Assembly: GCF_004151105.1 (NCBI RefSeq)
Contig: NZ_PHRF01000161.1
Location: forward strand, 62,001 to 126,000
DNA from: Streptomyces sp. L-9-10
Lineage (GTDB): Bacteria; Actinomycetota; Actinomycetes; Streptomycetales; Streptomycetaceae
Direction: 5' to 3'
DNA: 64,000 nt
Shown here: in pieces, positions 1 through 8,511 of the stretch
Layout of the letters: each line of letters opens with the position of its first letter
How positions within the stretch are numbered: the first letter of the stretch is position 1
Made by a program: the position numbers and the translations under genes
Notes under the pieces: model-generated
Database searches by the model: none
What the model was told of the DNA's origin: nothing
Seen by the model: only the letters and a program-made list of their open reading frames with translations

Positions 1-190
1 CCTCCTTGCGGTAGCCGACGACGATCGCGGCCTCGGTGAGGCCGACCTCGGCGAAGTTGCCGAGCGTCAGGTCGAGGACCGTGGTGGTCCCCTCCCCCGC
101 CGGGTCCACCGGCACGAGGGCCTTCGGCAGCGTGTCGGTGTAGGGGCGCAGACGCCTTCCGGCACCGGCGGCGAGTACGAGGCCGATCAT
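1..190 (-). CDS. sugar-phosphate nucleotidyltransferase (5'-partial at window edge)
   Basis: Only the first 63 codons are in the window; the gene continues beyond base 1. The N-terminus reads MIGLVLAAGAGRRLRP followed by YTDTLPKALVPV. This is the nucleotide-binding signature of the NTP_transferase family (GlmU, RmlA and GalU type), in which the glycine-rich loop binds the NTP and the PK motif contacts phosphates. The substrate cannot be read from this fragment. The ATG (190-188) overlaps the TGA of the upstream gene in an ATGA arrangement, so the two genes are probably translationally coupled. The neighbour is a CDP-alcohol phosphotransferase, so this enzyme may supply an activated polar headgroup or sugar for it (inference). 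Confidence 0.8.
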   Translation of the reverse strand, partial: MIGLVLAAGAGRRLRPYTDTLPKALVPVDPAGEGTTTVLDLTLGNFAEVGLTEAAIVVGYRKE

Positions 191-2082
191 GCGGCTTCTC
201 CTTCGTCATGTACGGCGGGGGCTCCGGAGGACATCCAGAACCGGATGGACTCCGTGAGCGCGACCAGCGCCACGGCGGCGGCGAGCACCGTCAGTTCCAG
301 CGGGAAGTCGAACGCGCGCGTGGAGAAGGCGGCGGCCAGGGTGACCAGCAGGGTGCGGCCCTCGTGCCCGCCGAGTGCCCGCACGAGGCGGCGGGGCGGG
401 GCGCCGGCGCCGCCGCGGATGCGGTACACCGTGTCGTAGTGATGGTAGGCGACCGCCGCCACCAGCCCGAAGGCCGCGGGCAGCGCGCCGGGCACATCGA
501 CGCGGGCGGCGAACACCAGGACGGTGGTGTACTCGGCCGCCCGGAAGACCGGTGGGATGAGCCAGTCGAGGGCGCCGCCCATCCGGCGCGCGACGGCGAG
601 ACCCGAGGTCAGGACGTACACGAGGGCACCGAGGATGAGCACCGGGCCGTCGGAGGGATCCTTCAGCGGCGCGAAGGCCGCCGTGGCCACGACCACGACG
701 CCACCGGCCAGCGCGATCAGGAACGGCAGCACACCGGGCAGCGCGCGGGCCGGGCGCCGCAGCACCCGTGCGACGAGTCCGGCGAGCGGTCCCGAGTCGG
801 CGAGGTCCGCGAGGGCCTGGGCGGCCCGGTCGGTACGGGTGGCCCTGCGGGTCACCGAGCGCAGGACACGGCCGGCCGTGGTGTAGCAGGCGGCGAAGGC
901 GCAGCCGATGAGCAGCGCGTAGAAGACGATCCGCGGCGTGGTGACGGCCGTCAGGACGGCGATCATCGCCCAGCGCTCGCCGATGGGCAGCACGATCATC
1001 CGGCGCACCCAGACCGTCCAGCCGACGCTGTCGAGCCTGCTGGACAGGGCGGCGGTGGGGGTGCCCACGACGGCCTTGCCCCCGCTGCTCGCGGCCGTCG
1101 CGTCGACGTTCGCCTCGTTGAACGAGAAGTCGACGACATGGCGGCAGGTCTGGAGGACCATCGCGCCGAGGGCGAGCGCCCATACGTCGTCGCCGCCCCG
1201 CGCGGCACCGAGCGCCAGACCCGCGTAGTAGGCGTACTCCTTGGCGCGGTCGAACGTGGCGTCCAGCCAGGCGCCCATCGTGGAGTACTGGAGCGAGTAA
1301 CGGGCGAGCTGCCCGTCGGTGCAGTCCAGGACGAAGGAGAAGATCAGCAGCACGCCGGCGGCGGCATAGCCGCCGCGGGTGCCGGTGGCCGCGCAGGCCG
1401 CCGCGATCAGCGCGGTGACCAGCGACGCGGTGGTGACCTGGTTGGGGGTCAGGCCGCGGCGGGCGCACCAGCGGGCGAGATAGCGGGAGTACGGGCTGAT
1501 GCAGAACGTGGTGAAGAAGCCGTCGCGGGCCTTCACGGCGGAGCGCAACCGTACGGCCTCGTCGTCCACGGCGGCGACGGCGGCCTCGGCCCGCTCCCGG
1601 GCGGTGGCGTCGGCCGGTACGGCGGCGACGAGCGAGCCGAGTTCGGGGCGGGTGACGGTGGTGCCCTCGGCGTCGAGCGCGGTGGCGGCCCGGTCCGCGA
1701 GCGGTTCACACGGAGCCACGGCGGTGGCGGCCGTCCGCTGGGCTTCCGCCGTGCCGCCGAGCGGCTGGGGTCCGTCCTCGTCCCCGTCCAGGGACGTCAG
1801 GGCGCGCAGCAGCGCGGCACGGGCCCCGGGCTGGGCGGTGAGCGCGCCGGGCACGGCGGCGGCCGGGAAGCGGGGGTCGGTCAGGGCCAGCCGCAGGGCG
1901 TGGACATGGCCGACGAAACGGGAGTCGACCAGGGCGACGCGCTCGGTCGCGGGGGCGGCGGCCAGCAGGCCCCGGGCCTCTTCCGCGCCCGGCGCGGTAC
2001 GTACGTCGAAACCCAGCGACCGGAGATCGCCTTCGAGCGACGATCCGGGTACCGGGGGACCGGTGAGGATGGCGGTCGACAG
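187..2082 (-). CDS. CDP-alcohol phosphatidyltransferase / DUF5941 membrane protein, CTG start
   Basis: An integral membrane enzyme of the CDP-alcohol phosphatidyltransferase superfamily, which transfers a phospho-alcohol from a CDP-linked donor. The catalytic motif D-x2-D-G-x2-A-R-x8-G-x3-D-x3-D is complete (DCTDGQLAR, then GAWLDATFD) at about residue 250. Several hydrophobic segments follow, and the C-terminal half fits DUF5941. The first ATG or GTG in frame is a GTG at 1854. However, the frame continues upstream with normal coding character for 76 codons to a CTG at 2082-2080. That CTG is preceded by AAGGAG with a 9-nt spacer and by an in-frame stop. I therefore read 631 residues beginning with a leucine codon decoded as Met (then STAILTGPPVPG). 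The 3' end overlaps the next gene by ATGA. Family call is firm; the CTG start is an inference from the SD. Confidence 0.82.
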   Translation of the reverse strand: MSTAILTGPPVPGSSLEGDLRSLGFDVRTAPGAEEARGLLAAAPATERVALVDSRFVGHVHALRLALTDPRFPAAAVPGALTAQPGARAALLRALTSLDGDEDGPQPLGGTAEAQRTAATAVAPCEPLADRAATALDAEGTTVTRPELGSLVAAVPADATARERAEAAVAAVDDEAVRLRSAVKARDGFFTTFCISPYSRYLARWCARRGLTPNQVTTASLVTALIAAACAATGTRGGYAAAGVLLIFSFVLDCTDGQLARYSLQYSTMGAWLDATFDRAKEYAYYAGLALGAARGGDDVWALALGAMVLQTCRHVVDFSFNEANVDATAASSGGKAVVGTPTAALSSRLDSVGWTVWVRRMIVLPIGERWAMIAVLTAVTTPRIVFYALLIGCAFAACYTTAGRVLRSVTRRATRTDRAAQALADLADSGPLAGLVARVLRRPARALPGVLPFLIALAGGVVVVATAAFAPLKDPSDGPVLILGALVYVLTSGLAVARRMGGALDWLIPPVFRAAEYTTVLVFAARVDVPGALPAAFGLVAAVAYHHYDTVYRIRGGAGAPPRRLVRALGGHEGRTLLVTLAAAFSTRAFDFPLELTVLAAAVALVALTESIRFWMSSGAPAVHDEGEAA

Positions 2083-2445
2083 ACGAACTCACTCCTTGGC
2101 GCTGACAGGGCTGGGTGCGCGGCGAACGCCCCGGGATCCGGGCTGCGGCACGTCGGCAGAGGCTATCGGATGAACGGAAGACCTAGTTCACCGACCGTTT
2201 ACGCCCCGGACGCCATGATCTGGGCCGGGTACAGCCCGCGTGGAGATCATCATCGTCGATCGACGGCCCGCCCGACAAACCGCGGGTGCCGGGGGCGGGG
2301 CCATGACGTGAACACGACCTGAGCGAGGCGGTGCGGACCGGGCGCGGACGGGACTCCGGACTTACGCGGACGGGACTCCGGACTTGCTCGTCCAGGGCCG
2401 TCGGGTGCCCGCCGGGGAGGACGGGACAGCCCTTAGGGTGACGGC
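2083..2445. other. divergent intergenic region with a 22-bp tandem duplication
   Basis: This 363-bp gap separates the CTG-started phosphotransferase gene from galE and must hold both promoters. No convincing -35/-10 pair stands out. A 21-bp sequence beginning CGCGGACGGGACTCC occurs twice with a 22-bp period at 2343-2363 and 2365-2385. I see no coding sequence here. Confidence 0.5.
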
Positions 2446-3429
2446 ATGACGTGGCTGATCACAGGTGGAGCGGGTTATATCGGGGCGCACGTGGCGCGGT
2501 CCATGGCCGCGGCGGGTGAGCGGGTGGTCGTGCTCGACGATCTGTCGACCGGTGTCGCCGACCGGCTGCCCGCCCAGATCCCGCTCGTGCGGGGCTCCGT
2601 GCTGGACCGGGGGCTCCTCGACCGTACGCTCGCGGAGCACGCGGTCACCGGAGTCGTGCATCTGGCGGCGAAGAAGCAGGTCGGGGAGTCCGTCGAGCGG
2701 CCGCTGGCGTACTACCGGGAGAATCTGCACGGGCTCACGGTGCTGCTGGAGGCCGTGGTGGCGGCGCGGGTGCGGCGGTTCCTCTTCTCCTCCTCGGCGG
2801 CGGTGTACGGCGTGCCGGATGTGGAGTTGATCACGGAGCGGACGCCCGCCGTGCCGATCAATCCGTACGGTGAGACGAAACTCGCGGGTGAGTGGCTGGT
2901 ACGGGCGACCGGGCGGGCGCACTCCCTCGCCACCGGCTGTCTGCGCTACTTCAATGTGGCGGGCGCCGCGCGGCCCGAGCTCGCGGACACCGGAGTGTTC
3001 AACATCATCCCGATGTTCTTCGACCGGATCAGCCGGGGCGAGGCGCCGCGGATCTTCGGCACGGACTATCCGACACCGGACGGCACCTGTATCCGGGACT
3101 ACATCCATGTCGCGGATCTCGCCGAGGCGCATCTCGCGGCGGCCCGGTGGCTGGCCGGCCAGGAGGGCCCCCGGGATCTCACGGTGAACATCGGCCGCGG
3201 CGAGGGAGTCTCGGTCCGGGAACTGGCCGATCTGGTGGCGGAGGTCACCGGCGACCGTACGGAGCCGGTGACCGAGGCGCGCCGTCCCGGCGACGCGGCG
3301 CGGGCCGTCGCGGCGGTCGGGCTGATCGCCGAGGAACTGGACTGGACGGCGAGCCGCGGTGTGCGCGAGATGGTCGAGTCGGCCTGGCAGGGCTGGCGGC
3401 TGCACCATCCCGCGGCCTCGGTCGGGTGA
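2446..3429 (+). CDS. galE: UDP-glucose 4-epimerase (NAD-dependent epimerase)
   Basis: A 327-residue cytoplasmic extended-SDR enzyme predicted to interconvert UDP-glucose and UDP-galactose. The Rossmann motif TGGAGYIG lies at residues 6-13 and the catalytic Tyr-x3-Lys at Y141 and K145 (PYGETK). The SSSAAVYG strand and a substrate-binding RDYIHVADLA motif also match GalE. Length is typical for bacterial GalE. It stands alone: a divergent gene lies upstream and a strong hairpin at 3439-3472 ends the unit. Galactose specificity cannot be proved from sequence; a related 4-epimerase acting on another nucleotide sugar is the main alternative. Confidence 0.88.
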   Translation: MTWLITGGAGYIGAHVARSMAAAGERVVVLDDLSTGVADRLPAQIPLVRGSVLDRGLLDRTLAEHAVTGVVHLAAKKQVGESVERPLAYYRENLHGLTVLLEAVVAARVRRFLFSSSAAVYGVPDVELITERTPAVPINPYGETKLAGEWLVRATGRAHSLATGCLRYFNVAGAARPELADTGVFNIIPMFFDRISRGEAPRIFGTDYPTPDGTCIRDYIHVADLAEAHLAAARWLAGQEGPRDLTVNIGRGEGVSVRELADLVAEVTGDRTEPVTEARRPGDAARAVAAVGLIAEELDWTASRGVREMVESAWQGWRLHHPAASVG

Positions 3430-3438
3430 CCGTGCCGC

Positions 3439-3472
3439 GCTCTGACCTGCGGTCATTTCCGCAGGTCAGAGC
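3439..3472 (+). terminator. rho-independent-type hairpin after galE
   Basis: A perfect 14-bp inverted repeat (GCTCTGACCTGCGG and its complement) with a 6-nt loop begins 9 bases after the galE stop codon. No U-tract follows, as is common in Streptomyces. Confidence 0.8.
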
Positions 3473-3570
3473 ATATGACAACGGTGTTCAGTGCCGTGTT
3501 GCCGGATACCCCCCACCCGTAGTTCACTGACCTCGTCGGGAGTTTGGCCGGACGACTGGGAGGCGTCTTC

Positions 3571-4509
3571 ATGGGGGCAGGACATAACCACGGGCACACG
3601 CACGGAGGACCGCCGGCGGGCACCGCGACCGCCGCGTACCGGGGCCGGCTGCGGATCGCTCTGGCGATCACCGTGTCCGTGATGGTGGTGGAGATCATCG
3701 GTGGTATCGCCTCCGACTCCCTGGCCCTGTTCGCGGACGCGGCGCACATGGCGACGGACGCGGTGGGCCTGGGGATGGCCCTGCTGGCCATCCACTTCGC
3801 CGCCCGGCCCGCGGACGAGACCCGCACCTTCGGGTTCGCGCGGGCCGAGATCCTCGCCGCGCTGGCCAACTGTCTGCTGCTGCTCGGTGTCGGCGGCTTC
3901 CTGCTGTACGAGGCGATTGAGCGCTTCATCGTGCCGCCCGAGACCAAGGGCGGCCTCACGATCATCTTCGCCCTGGTGGGCATGGCCGCCAACATGGTCT
4001 CCCTCTCGCTGCTGACGCGGGGGCAGAAGGAGAGCCTCAATGTGCGCGGCGCGTATCTGGAGGTCCTCGCGGACACCCTGGGCTCGCTCGCGGTGCTGGT
4101 CTCGGCCGTCGTCATCCTGACCACGGGCTGGCAGACGGCCGACCCGATCGCGGGCCTGCTGATCGGTCTCATGATCGTTCCGCGCACGGTGAAGCTGCTG
4201 CGGGAGACGCTGAACGTCCTGCTGGAAGCGGCGCCCAAGAACGTGGACATGAATGAGGTACGCGCACATATGCTCGCCTTGCCAGGTGTGGCGGACGTAC
4301 ACGATCTCCATGTCTGGACGATCACTTCCGGGATGCCGGTGCTCTCCGCGCATGTGGTGGTGGACCAGGACGCGCTGGACGCGGTGGGCCACGAGAAGAT
4401 GCTCCATGACCTGCAGGGATGCCTGGGACATCACTTCGACGTCGAGCACTGCACCTTCCAGCTGGAGCCCCGCGGCCACGCGGAGCACGAGGCGAAGCTC
4501 TGTCACTGA
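3571..4509 (+). CDS. CDF-family cation (Zn2+/Co2+/Cd2+) efflux transporter
   Basis: A 312-residue inner-membrane cation diffusion facilitator that would export divalent metal using the proton gradient. After the start comes a histidine-rich N-terminus (GHNHGHTHGG), then about six membrane segments. TM2 carries FADAAHMATDA, the HxxxD metal site typical of zinc-type CDFs, and a cytoplasmic ferredoxin-like C-terminal domain ends in HAEHEAKLCH. An in-frame GTG lies 27 nt upstream at 3544, but the ATG at 3571 has GGGAGG with an 8-nt spacer and gives the usual N-terminus. It stands between galE and idi and is not obviously in an operon. Metal preference is inferred. Confidence 0.88.
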   Translation: MGAGHNHGHTHGGPPAGTATAAYRGRLRIALAITVSVMVVEIIGGIASDSLALFADAAHMATDAVGLGMALLAIHFAARPADETRTFGFARAEILAALANCLLLLGVGGFLLYEAIERFIVPPETKGGLTIIFALVGMAANMVSLSLLTRGQKESLNVRGAYLEVLADTLGSLAVLVSAVVILTTGWQTADPIAGLLIGLMIVPRTVKLLRETLNVLLEAAPKNVDMNEVRAHMLALPGVADVHDLHVWTITSGMPVLSAHVVVDQDALDAVGHEKMLHDLQGCLGHHFDVEHCTFQLEPRGHAEHEAKLCH

Positions 4510-4625
4510 CGCGAATCTCTGTCACCGACGCCCCGGGCGAACGGACATGCCCACGCCTCCGGAGTGTGGATACGAGGCTCTTGTGCGGCAGACTTGGGCC
4601 CCGAGGCCCGATGAGAAGGATGGTT

Positions 4626-5219
4626 ATGCCGACCACACCAGTCACTGCGGCGAACAGCACGTCGAACGACGCACAAGAAACGATCATGCTGGAGCTGGTC
4701 GACGAGCACGGCAACACCATCGGCACCGCCGAGAAGCTCTCCGCCCATCAGCCACCGGGCAGACTGCACCGGGCGTTCTCGGTCTTCCTCTTCGACGAGC
4801 AGGGCCGACTGCTGATCCAGCGCCGCGCGCTCGGCAAGTACCACTCCCCCGGAGTCTGGTCGAACACCTGCTGCGGGCATCCGTACCCGGGCGAGGCGCC
4901 GTTCGCCGCCGCCGCCCGCCGTACCCATGAGGAGCTGGGCATCTCGCCCTCGCTGCTGGCCGAGGCGGGGACCGTGTGCTACAACCACCCCGACCCGGCT
5001 TCGGGGCTGGTGGAGCACGAGTACAACCATCTTTTCGTCGGGCTCGCGCAGTCCGCGCCGCGGCCGGACCCCGAGGAGGTCGGCGAGACGGTGTTCGTCA
5101 CCCCGGCCGAGCTGACCGAGCGGCATGGCGAGACCGTGTTCTCCGCGTGGTTCATGACCGTCCTGGACGCGGCGCGTCCGGCCATCAGAGAGCTCACCGG
5201 GCCTGCCGCGGGCTGGTGA
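4626..5219 (+). CDS. idi: isopentenyl-diphosphate delta-isomerase, type 1
   Basis: A cytoplasmic Nudix-fold isomerase that interconverts isopentenyl and dimethylallyl diphosphate, feeding isoprenoid synthesis. The 197 residues include the TCCGHP motif (active-site Cys at about 82), RRTHEELG and HEYNHLF (active-site Glu at about 132, in the metal site). I chose the ATG at 4626, preceded by AAGGA five bases upstream; an ATG at 4611 is in frame but lacks a spaced SD. The 3' end overlaps the convergent ATPase-fold gene by 26 bp. A short direct repeat (TCTGTCAC-x-GACGC) lies between the CDF stop and this gene. Confidence 0.93.
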   Translation: MPTTPVTAANSTSNDAQETIMLELVDEHGNTIGTAEKLSAHQPPGRLHRAFSVFLFDEQGRLLIQRRALGKYHSPGVWSNTCCGHPYPGEAPFAAAARRTHEELGISPSLLAEAGTVCYNHPDPASGLVEHEYNHLFVGLAQSAPRPDPEEVGETVFVTPAELTERHGETVFSAWFMTVLDAARPAIRELTGPAAGW

Positions 5220-5700
5220 CACCTCCCCGCGGCGGCTCCCCGGACGCGGCCGGCGACGGGAAGGGCAGCACCGCCCAGACGATCTTCCCGCCGCCGGCGG
5301 TGTGCTCCACCCCGCAGTTCCCGCCGGCCTCCCGCGAGGTCTCCTGTACGAGCAGCAGCCCGCGCCCGCCTGTGCGGGCGTGATCCGTCTCCAGGGCCGT
5401 GGGCCGGTACGGATGGTTGTCCTCGACCGACACCCGGATCCACGCCCCGCCGATGGCGACCTCGACGGCGATCTCCGGCGAGAGCAGGGCCGCGTGCTGT
5501 ACGGCGTTGGTGACCAGCTCGGAGACGATGAGCAGCACCCCCTGGACGACCCCGTCCCTGATCGGTACGCGCTGACGTCTCAGCAGGTCACGTACGGCGT
5601 GTCTGGCCTGCGGTACGGAGATGTCGACGGCGGGTGCGGTGAACCGCCAGACCCCCTCGTACGACAGCGGCCGGGCCGGAACACTTCCGCGGCTCTCCAT
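5194..5700 (-). CDS. ATP-binding (HATPase_c) anti-sigma-factor-like regulator
   Basis: A small soluble protein of about 168 residues with the GHKL ATPase fold found in RsbW/SpoIIAB-type serine kinases and in the many such proteins of Streptomyces. The N-box reads SELVTNAVQHA and the G-box GGRGLLLVQ, with a VEDNHPYRP segment where the D-x-G-x-G box usually sits, so ATP binding may be atypical. Starts at 5700 (MESRG) or 5739 (MDDAVRG) are both possible; the shared domain begins at SYEGVWRF. It is convergent with idi and overlaps its end. The target sigma factor is unknown. Confidence 0.75.
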   Translation of the reverse strand: MESRGSVPARPLSYEGVWRFTAPAVDISVPQARHAVRDLLRRQRVPIRDGVVQGVLLIVSELVTNAVQHAALLSPEIAVEVAIGGAWIRVSVEDNHPYRPTALETDHARTGGRGLLLVQETSREAGGNCGVEHTAGGGKIVWAVLPFPSPAASGEPPRGGVTSPRQAR

Positions 5701-5919
5701 CGTGCGGCACCCACCCTTGCCTCGAACGGCGTCGTCCATCGGTACCGAGTCTTGGGACCGGGACCGTCCGTACCGGAGTACTGAACAGAAGTCAGCCGGA
5801 ATTGGCGTGTCGCGACCGCATGGGAGCGACACAACGATGGAAACGATCGCCTCTGCTCATCTGCTGGCGATTCCGGAGCGGTTGCCGGTGCCGGGGAGAG
5901 CGGGGATAGCATCCGGCGC

Positions 5920-6699
5920 ATGGAGCCCCAACTGCTGCACACCGTCGCCGACGGCATCGCGACCGTGGTGATCCACCATCCCGCCAAGCGCAACGCGATG
6001 ACCGCGCGGATGTGGCGCGAGCTGCCACCGCTGCTCGGGATGCTGGCGGACGACCCCGCCGTACAGGTGCTGGTACTGACCGGTGAGGGCACGAGCTTCT
6101 GCGCGGGCGCCGACATCTCCTCGCTGCGTGAGCCCGGCCGGGATCCGAGCGCGCCGGCGGTGGCCGCGGAAGAAGCGCTGGCCGCCTTCCCCAAGCCGAC
6201 GCTCGCGGCCGTACGCGGCTCCTGCGTGGGCGGCGGCTGTCAGCTGGCCGTGGCCTGTGATCTGCGGTTCGCCGAGGAGGGCGCGCGGTTCGGGATCACT
6301 CCGGCGCGGCTCGGGATCGTCTACTCGGAGTCGTCCACCCGTCGGCTGATCTCGCTGGTGGGCCCTGCCACGGCCAAATACCTGCTGTTTTCCGCCGAGT
6401 TGATCGAGGCGGACCGGGCGCTGCGTACCGGACTCGTTGACGAGGTGCTGCCGGAGGGCGAGTTGGGCAAGCGGGTGGCGCAGTTCGCACGAGTGCTGGT
6501 CTCGCGTTCGCGGCTGACCCAGACGGCGGCCAAGGAGTTCGCCTCGGGCCGCACGGACCGCGCGGCGTACTGGACGGCGCAGGCACACGGCAGCGGCGAC
6601 ACCGCGGAGGGGGTCGCCGCTTTCCTGGAACGCCGCGAGCCGCGCTTCAGCTGGGCTTACGAACCCGCCGGAGCGGGCGAACCCGTCACTGAAGGATGA
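5920..6699 (+). CDS. enoyl-CoA hydratase/isomerase family protein
   Basis: A 259-residue crotonase-fold protein expected to act on an acyl-CoA in the cytoplasm. The two oxyanion-hole segments are present: SFCAGADISSL near residues 63-72 and GSCVGGGCQLAVACDLRF near 105-122. The usual second catalytic Glu segment reads GIVYSESSTRRL, so it is not a standard hydratase active site. An isomerase or another crotonase activity is equally likely. The 3' end overlaps the convergent DJ-1 gene by 14 bp. No partner genes define the pathway. Confidence 0.83.
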   Translation: MEPQLLHTVADGIATVVIHHPAKRNAMTARMWRELPPLLGMLADDPAVQVLVLTGEGTSFCAGADISSLREPGRDPSAPAVAAEEALAAFPKPTLAAVRGSCVGGGCQLAVACDLRFAEEGARFGITPARLGIVYSESSTRRLISLVGPATAKYLLFSAELIEADRALRTGLVDEVLPEGELGKRVAQFARVLVSRSRLTQTAAKEFASGRTDRAAYWTAQAHGSGDTAEGVAAFLERREPRFSWAYEPAGAGEPVTEG

Positions 6700-7321
6700 A
6701 ACGGCTCCCGTCCCGCATCTCCGCGACCAGATCGGCGGGCGCCTTGTCGGCCGAGCCCGCGTCGTAGGGCGGCTGCGGGTCGTACTCCGTCAGCAGCTGG
6801 ACGGACTGGGCGAACCGGTCGCCCGCGAGCCGTCCCGCGAGGGTGAGGCCCATGTCGATCCCCGCGGAGACTCCGGCGGCCGTCATGTACTTGCCGTCGG
6901 TGACGACACGTTCGCCGGTGGGCTCGGCGCCGTACGCAGGCAGCGCCTCCATGGCCAGCCAGTGGGACGTGGCCCGGCGTCCCCGCAGCAGCCCGGCGGC
7001 GGCGAGCAGCAGGGAGCCGGTGCAGACGGAGGTGGTCCAGGTGGTGGCGGTGTCGGCCGCGCGCAGCCAGCCGAGGAGCGTCTCGTTCTCCATCTGCCTC
7101 TCCTGGCCGGGCCCACCGGGCACCACCAGGATGTCCGGCGCGGGGACCTCGGCGAGCGTCTTCCCGGCGACGAGCGAGAGGATGCCGGAGTCGTCGGCCA
7201 CGGGCCCGGCCTTCTCGGCGACGAAGAACGTCTCGAAGCCGGGGGTGTGGCTGAGCATCTGATAGGGACCGACGGCGTCGAGTGCGGTGAAGCCTTCGAA
7301 GAGGACGATCGCGATCTTCAT
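6686..7321 (-). CDS. DJ-1/PfpI family protein (isonitrile-hydratase-like)
   Basis: A 211-residue cytoplasmic protein of the DJ-1/PfpI superfamily. The nucleophile elbow is TTSVCTGSLLLAAAG with Cys at residue 100, and the partner Glu is in LFEGF near residue 9. This resembles InhA-type isonitrile hydratases and other cofactor-free DJ-1 enzymes. The ATG at 7321 has GAAAGG six bases upstream. The gene sits 58 bp downstream of a GlxA-type regulator that has the same fold at its N-terminus, and both are read in the same direction, so they probably form one unit and the regulator may sense a related ligand (inference). Substrate is unknown. Confidence 0.85.
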   Translation of the reverse strand: MKIAIVLFEGFTALDAVGPYQMLSHTPGFETFFVAEKAGPVADDSGILSLVAGKTLAEVPAPDILVVPGGPGQERQMENETLLGWLRAADTATTWTTSVCTGSLLLAAAGLLRGRRATSHWLAMEALPAYGAEPTGERVVTDGKYMTAAGVSAGIDMGLTLAGRLAGDRFAQSVQLLTEYDPQPPYDAGSADKAPADLVAEMRDGSRFILQ

Positions 7322-7379
7322 AACGGGCCTTTCGTTGGGGTCGCTGAGAAGCTGCTTCTCCGGGTGACCGGGGAGCTGG

Positions 7380-8369
7380 TCAATGGGTGGCGGCGGCCGC
7401 GGGCGCGAGGGCCGGGCCGGGACGGAAGCGGCGGCGGTACTCGGCCGGCGCCGTGCCGAGGACTCTGGTGAAGGCGCGGCGCATGGCCTCGGGCGTGCCG
7501 TAGCCGCATACGCGGGAGATCTCCTCGATGCCGTCGGCGCTGTCCTCCAGCAGCCTTCTGGCGTGTTCGACGCGTACACGCTCCACATAGCGGCCCGGGG
7601 TCATTCCGGTCTCCGCACGGAAGGCGCGCGCGAAGTGACGCGGCGAGAGGCTGGCCCGCGCCGCCAGTGTCTCGACCGAGAGATCGCCGCCGGGATGGTC
7701 GCTGATCCAGCTCTGCACGTCGCGCAGCGGCTCACGCTGGGCGGTCTGAGCGGCGAGCTGGACGCTGAACTGCGCCTGATTGCCGGGGCGGCGCAGGAAG
7801 ACCACGAGATGGCGGGCCACCGTGAGCGCCGCCTCGCGGCCGAGGTCCTCCTCGACGAGGGCGAGCGCGAGATCGATCCCCGAGGTGACACCGGCGGACG
7901 TGGCGATCTTCCCGTCCCGTACGAAGATCGGGTCCGGGTCGACCTCGACGGCGGGGTAGTCCGTGGCGAGCAGACGGGCCGCGCTCCAGTGGGTGGTGGC
8001 GCGACGGCCGTCGAGCACTCCCGCCGCGGCGAGCAGCAGGGCCCCGGTGCAGATCGAGACCAGTCGGCCGGCGCGGGGCGCGCGCTCGCGCAGCCATGCG
8101 ATCAGCAGCGGGTCGGGACCGCGGGTGCCGTTTCCGCCGGGCACGACGAGCGTGTGCGGGTCGGAGGCCTCGGTGAGCGCGAGGTCGGGGACGAGTGTCA
8201 GTCCGCTGGAGGTCCGTACGGGCGCGCCGTCCAGCGAGGCCGTACGGATCCGGTACGCGCCGCGGTCGCCGGTGGCGAGCCCGGCTCCGTTGAACACCTC
8301 CACGGGGCCGGTCACGTCAAGGCTCTGCACCTCGTCGAAGAGGACGACGAGTACGGATCGCTCGGTCAT
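7380..8369 (-). CDS. GlxA-family AraC-type transcriptional regulator with DJ-1 domain
   Basis: A 329-residue DNA-binding regulator. Residues 1 to about 190 form a DJ-1/PfpI domain (SVLVVLFDEVQSLDVTGPVE, then SICTGALLLAAAGVL with a Cys at the nucleophile position). The C-terminal 100 residues are an AraC double helix-turn-helix (LSPRHFARAFRAETGMTPG, then VCGYGTPEAMRRAFTRVLG). The ATG at 8369 has AAGGA eight bases away and is preferred over 8378. It lies upstream of the DJ-1 enzyme gene in the same direction and is divergent from the SCO6745-type gene, so the 8370-8511 region is a shared promoter. Family is certain; the effector is unknown. Confidence 0.9.
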   Translation of the reverse strand: MTERSVLVVLFDEVQSLDVTGPVEVFNGAGLATGDRGAYRIRTASLDGAPVRTSSGLTLVPDLALTEASDPHTLVVPGGNGTRGPDPLLIAWLRERAPRAGRLVSICTGALLLAAAGVLDGRRATTHWSAARLLATDYPAVEVDPDPIFVRDGKIATSAGVTSGIDLALALVEEDLGREAALTVARHLVVFLRRPGNQAQFSVQLAAQTAQREPLRDVQSWISDHPGGDLSVETLAARASLSPRHFARAFRAETGMTPGRYVERVRVEHARRLLEDSADGIEEISRVCGYGTPEAMRRAFTRVLGTAPAEYRRRFRPGPALAPAAAATH

Positions 8370-8485
8370 GTCTCTCATCCTTGGCCCGGTGCGTGGTGGC
8401 CGCAATGACGAATGCCCCTCTCTTCCTGCCATCAGGGCCCGCTCCCCGTCCGGCCACCACCTGTCCGGCCCCCATCTGTCGGACG

Positions 8486-8501
8486 TACCGACCAGTCGGT
8501 A
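8486..8501. promoter_or_regulatory. 16-bp palindromic operator, TetR-like
   Basis: TACCGAC-CA-GTCGGTA is an inverted repeat with 7-bp arms and a 2-base centre. It ends 10 bp before the ATG of the SCO6745-type gene in the divergent intergenic region. Its form matches TetR-family operators rather than GlxA/AraC direct sites. The cognate regulator is not next to it. Confidence 0.6.
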
Positions 8502-8511
8502 ACGTACGGGC

